A DNA stretch of 64,000 nucleotides from DATCYX01 sp963714425 (GTDB taxonomy: Bacteria; Chloroflexota; Anaerolineae; Anaerolineales; UBA4823): the NCBI GenBank assembly GCA_963714425.1, contig CAVQOI010000012.1, forward strand, positions 62,001 through 126,000, read 5' to 3'. The notes beneath the pieces are model-generated. The model made no database searches. It saw only the letters and a program-made list of their open reading frames with translations, and was not told where the DNA came from. The translations under genes and the position numbers were made by a program. Shown in pieces: positions 61,800 to 64,000 of this stretch (positions are counted from its first letter, which is position 1; every line of letters starts with the position of its first letter).

Positions 61800-62642
61800 A
61801 TGAAATACCGCACCATCACCCCAGAATTACGCGTCCCAATGCTTGCCTACGGGACCTGGAGGCTGGGAGGCATTCGCCACCCGGATACATCGCAGGATTC
61901 ACAGCACATCGAAATCCTTCAAAAAGCGATCGAAATGGGCTATACGCACATTGATACGGCTGAGATGTACGGCGGAGGGCATACAGAAAAGCTGGTGGGT
62001 ATTTCAATTCAGGATTTTCAGCGCCAACAACTACAAATATGCACGAAAGTCTGGCACACCAACCTGAGATATCACGATGTGCTTCGGGCTTTCGAGGACA
62101 GTCTTAAGCGTTTGAAAACGGATTATATCGATTTCTACGCCATCCATTTGCCTTCCGCACATATACCGCTGGCTGAAACTTTCCGGGCGTTGAATGAGCT
62201 CGTAGACCAGGATCTCGTCCGTAATTTGGCTGTCAGCAACTTCACCGTCGACCAGCTCAAGCTGGCGGAGAAATACGCAAAAACTCCCATCGTCATTGCG
62301 CAAGCCCCGTGCAGCCTGTACAATCGCAAGTTCATTATCGGGGGATTGGTCAGCTACTGCCAGGAAAGCGGAAAGCTCATGGGTTCATACTCACCCTTCG
62401 AGCACGGCACACTCTTCGACCATCCCGCGCTGCATGAGATCGCTGGAAAGCATGGCGCCAGCCCTGCCCAGGTCGCATTGGCATGGATTCTGGAGCATGC
62501 ATCCACGATGGTCTATCTAACTTCTTCCAACGAAAAGCACCTGCGGGATAACCTGCAGGCGCTTGACCTTAAGCTGACCCCCAAGGATATGGAGAAATTG
62601 GACGGACTGGATATGCCTGAAGAGCGGCTCTGGCCGGAATAG
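61800..62642 (+). CDS. Aldo/keto reductase
   Basis: This 280-residue (beta/alpha)8 NADPH-dependent reductase has the AKR catalytic tetrad: DTAEMYG (Asp, Tyr), ICTKVWHTN (Lys) and YAIHLPS (His). The cofactor-site segment GSYSPF and the C-terminal YLTSSNEKHLRDNLQAL are present. Substrate unknown. GGAGG stands before the ATG. Confidence 0.93.
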   Translation: MKYRTITPELRVPMLAYGTWRLGGIRHPDTSQDSQHIEILQKAIEMGYTHIDTAEMYGGGHTEKLVGISIQDFQRQQLQICTKVWHTNLRYHDVLRAFEDSLKRLKTDYIDFYAIHLPSAHIPLAETFRALNELVDQDLVRNLAVSNFTVDQLKLAEKYAKTPIVIAQAPCSLYNRKFIIGGLVSYCQESGKLMGSYSPFEHGTLFDHPALHEIAGKHGASPAQVALAWILEHASTMVYLTSSNEKHLRDNLQALDLKLTPKDMEKLDGLDMPEERLWPE

Positions 62643-62670
62643 AGCCTACACTTTAATCATTAAGGCTTAT

Positions 62671-63930
62671 TCACGACCGGATGGTGTAATCCCCAATAAT
62701 CACCCATTTGTAGGTGGTCAATTCGCGCAATCCCATCGGTCCACGGGCGTGCAGCCTTTGCGTCGACACGGCAACTTCTGCCCCAAGTCCGAGCTGGGCA
62801 CCATCGGTGAAGCGTGTGCTTGCGTTGATATACACCGCGGCTGAATCGACCTCAGAGACGAAATGGTCGGCGTTGTTTTTATCTTGGGTCAGGATGCCAT
62901 CCGAATGCCCGGTGCTGTGCGCTTCGATATGCTGGATGGCTTCATCCAGCCCTTGCACGACTTTCAACCCTAATACCAACGACAGCCACTCAGTATCGAA
63001 ATCATCCTGCCCCGCCAGACGCACACTGGCATGCGCCTGTGCAGCCAGAAATGCTTGCGCAGTTGCATGCGCACGAAAGCTGACACCATCCTTCGACAAC
63101 CCTTCCACCAGCATGGGCAAGAATCGCCCGGCCACACCTTGATGTACCAGCACAGTGTCCAGGGCATTGCACACTGAGGGGCGCTGGATCTTGGCATTGC
63201 GCACCACCTCCAGGCTCGCCTCAAGGTCGGCACTCTCATCCACAAACAGGTGGCAGATACCAATGCCGCCCGTGATCACGGGGATGCGGCTGTTCTCCCG
63301 GCAGAACTCATGTAATTTTGCGCCGCCGCGCGGGATGATCATATCGACGTAATCATGCATCTGCAGCAGCTCGTAGACCCGCTCCCGGTCGACGTCATCC
63401 ACAAACTGGATGGCGCCGGTTGGCAGCCCGCTCTTCTCGAGGGCTTGCTGGATAAGGGCAACCAGGGTGCGGTTGGAGTTCAGCGTCTCGCTCCCACCGC
63501 GCAGGATGGCTACGTTGCCGGTCTTGATTGCCAGGCCAGCCACATCCAGGGTCACATTGGGGCGCGCCTCGTAAATCACCCCCAAAACTCCTAACGGGAC
63601 ACGCTGGCGGCGGGCGCGCAGCCCGCTGGGTAGAGTCAATTCATCGAAGATCTCCCCCACAGGATCGGGCATGGCGGCGACCGACCGAAGGTCGTCGCTG
63701 ATCGCAATCAAGCGAGCATCGTTCAAGGTCAAGCGGTCGATCAAGGCTGGCGTGAGTCCAGCACTCAGGCCGGCCTCAATATCTTTGTGATTCTCAGACA
63801 GGATTGATTGGCGGCGTTCGGACAGGTTATCCGCCAGGCAGAGCAGTACCGCGTTTCTCTGTTCCGTCGAGGCACGCGATAAAACTCGCGAAGCGCGGCG
63901 GGCAATCTTTCCCATTTCAAACATATTCAT
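62671..63930 (-). CDS. proA: Gamma-glutamyl phosphate reductase
   Basis: This 419-residue enzyme makes glutamate-5-semialdehyde for proline synthesis. The catalytic Cys is in RPSVCNALDTVLVH (about residue 254) and the NADPH site in PLGVLGVIYEARPNVTLDVAGLAIKTGN. Its ATG overlaps the proB stop by 2 bases (ATGA). Confidence 0.96.
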   Translation of the reverse strand: MNMFEMGKIARRASRVLSRASTEQRNAVLLCLADNLSERRQSILSENHKDIEAGLSAGLTPALIDRLTLNDARLIAISDDLRSVAAMPDPVGEIFDELTLPSGLRARRQRVPLGVLGVIYEARPNVTLDVAGLAIKTGNVAILRGGSETLNSNRTLVALIQQALEKSGLPTGAIQFVDDVDRERVYELLQMHDYVDMIIPRGGAKLHEFCRENSRIPVITGGIGICHLFVDESADLEASLEVVRNAKIQRPSVCNALDTVLVHQGVAGRFLPMLVEGLSKDGVSFRAHATAQAFLAAQAHASVRLAGQDDFDTEWLSLVLGLKVVQGLDEAIQHIEAHSTGHSDGILTQDKNNADHFVSEVDSAAVYINASTRFTDGAQLGLGAEVAVSTQRLHARGPMGLRELTTYKWVIIGDYTIRS

Positions 63931-64000
63931 AATAGCACCAGATTATTGCGATGGATCACTTCTTCCCCGTAGGCATAACCGAGGATGCCCGCGATATCAC
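63927..64000 (-). CDS. proB: Glutamate 5-kinase, C-terminal end (partial)
   Basis: The last 23 or so codons, IAGILGYAYGEEVIHRNNLVLL then TGA, are the typical C-terminus of ProB's PUA domain (S/T-x-x-I-x-x-I-L-G-Y). It runs off the right edge and overlaps proA, giving a proB-proA operon. Confidence 0.85.
   Translation of the reverse strand, partial: DIAGILGYAYGEEVIHRNNLVLL

Overview
The window looks like chromosomal DNA from a member of the Chloroflexota, most probably class Anaerolineae. This is an inference from gene content: secreted proteins with Pro/Thr-rich linkers behind lipoboxes, a VanW/PG-binding protein, an ABC exporter with long coiled-coil adaptors, a lipoprotein alpha-2-macroglobulin, a HerA/NurA locus and a PEP/pyruvate-binding protein beside a deoxynucleoside kinase. 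No 16S rRNA is present to confirm it. Genes are densely packed on both strands with short, often overlapping junctions. Most are housekeeping genes; accessory DNA is limited to the left edge, the GxxExxY cassette and the repeat-filled spacers.

Region by region. 1-2.4 kb (minus): remains of an Rhs/YD-repeat polymorphic-toxin locus, with an orphan C-terminal tip, a tightly coupled small membrane protein (possible immunity protein) and a 5'-truncated Rhs core running off the left edge. 2.5-4.4 kb: EamA transporter and GNAT acetyltransferase, overlapping. 4.6-9.5 kb: nurA, a small HAS-barrel-like gene, a GxxExxY nuclease-fold gene between inverted word repeats, herA, a 73-aa protein and a nitroreductase. 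9.7-13.6 kb: a TolB-like lipoprotein, then serS behind a strong promoter and a T-box leader, then a DUF456 membrane protein. 13.7-16.6 kb (minus): HEAT-repeat protein, Trm112-like protein and VanW protein. 16.8-26.4 kb: two tandem MacA-like adaptors, a MacB-type ATPase and permease and a lipoprotein, facing a response regulator/histidine kinase pair and a secreted repeat protein. 26.6-32.6 kb: an alpha-2-macroglobulin gene split by a frameshift and lacking the thioester motif. 32.7-38.6 kb: DUF697/zinc-ribbon protein, ferredoxin, deoxynucleoside kinase, PEP-binding protein and dnaN. 38.8-46.5 kb: acyltransferase, an unusual CDF transporter, polX, alr, an NYN protein, a LysM protein and a DUF1992 protein. 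46.8-55.4 kb: dnaX-ybaB-recR, tRNA-Thr/Tyr/Thr, tuf, rpmG, tRNA-Trp, secE, nusG, rplK, rplA, the L10 leader, rplJ and rplL. 55.4-64 kb: a copper chaperone, cytochrome c, rpiA-rpe, a second two-component pair, a membrane protein behind an operator-like dyad, ferritin, an aldo/keto reductase, and proA with the end of proB.

The spacers carry several families of short repeats: low-complexity word arrays in inverted pairs, gtcattgc...caatctc palindromes, and perfect hairpins with 3-nt loops. The least-explained structure is a row of three hairpins between the NYN gene and alr. Read on the minus strand, two show identical UCCCCCC loops and the third a CCCUCC bulge, which suggests an undescribed C-rich-loop RNA or leader.
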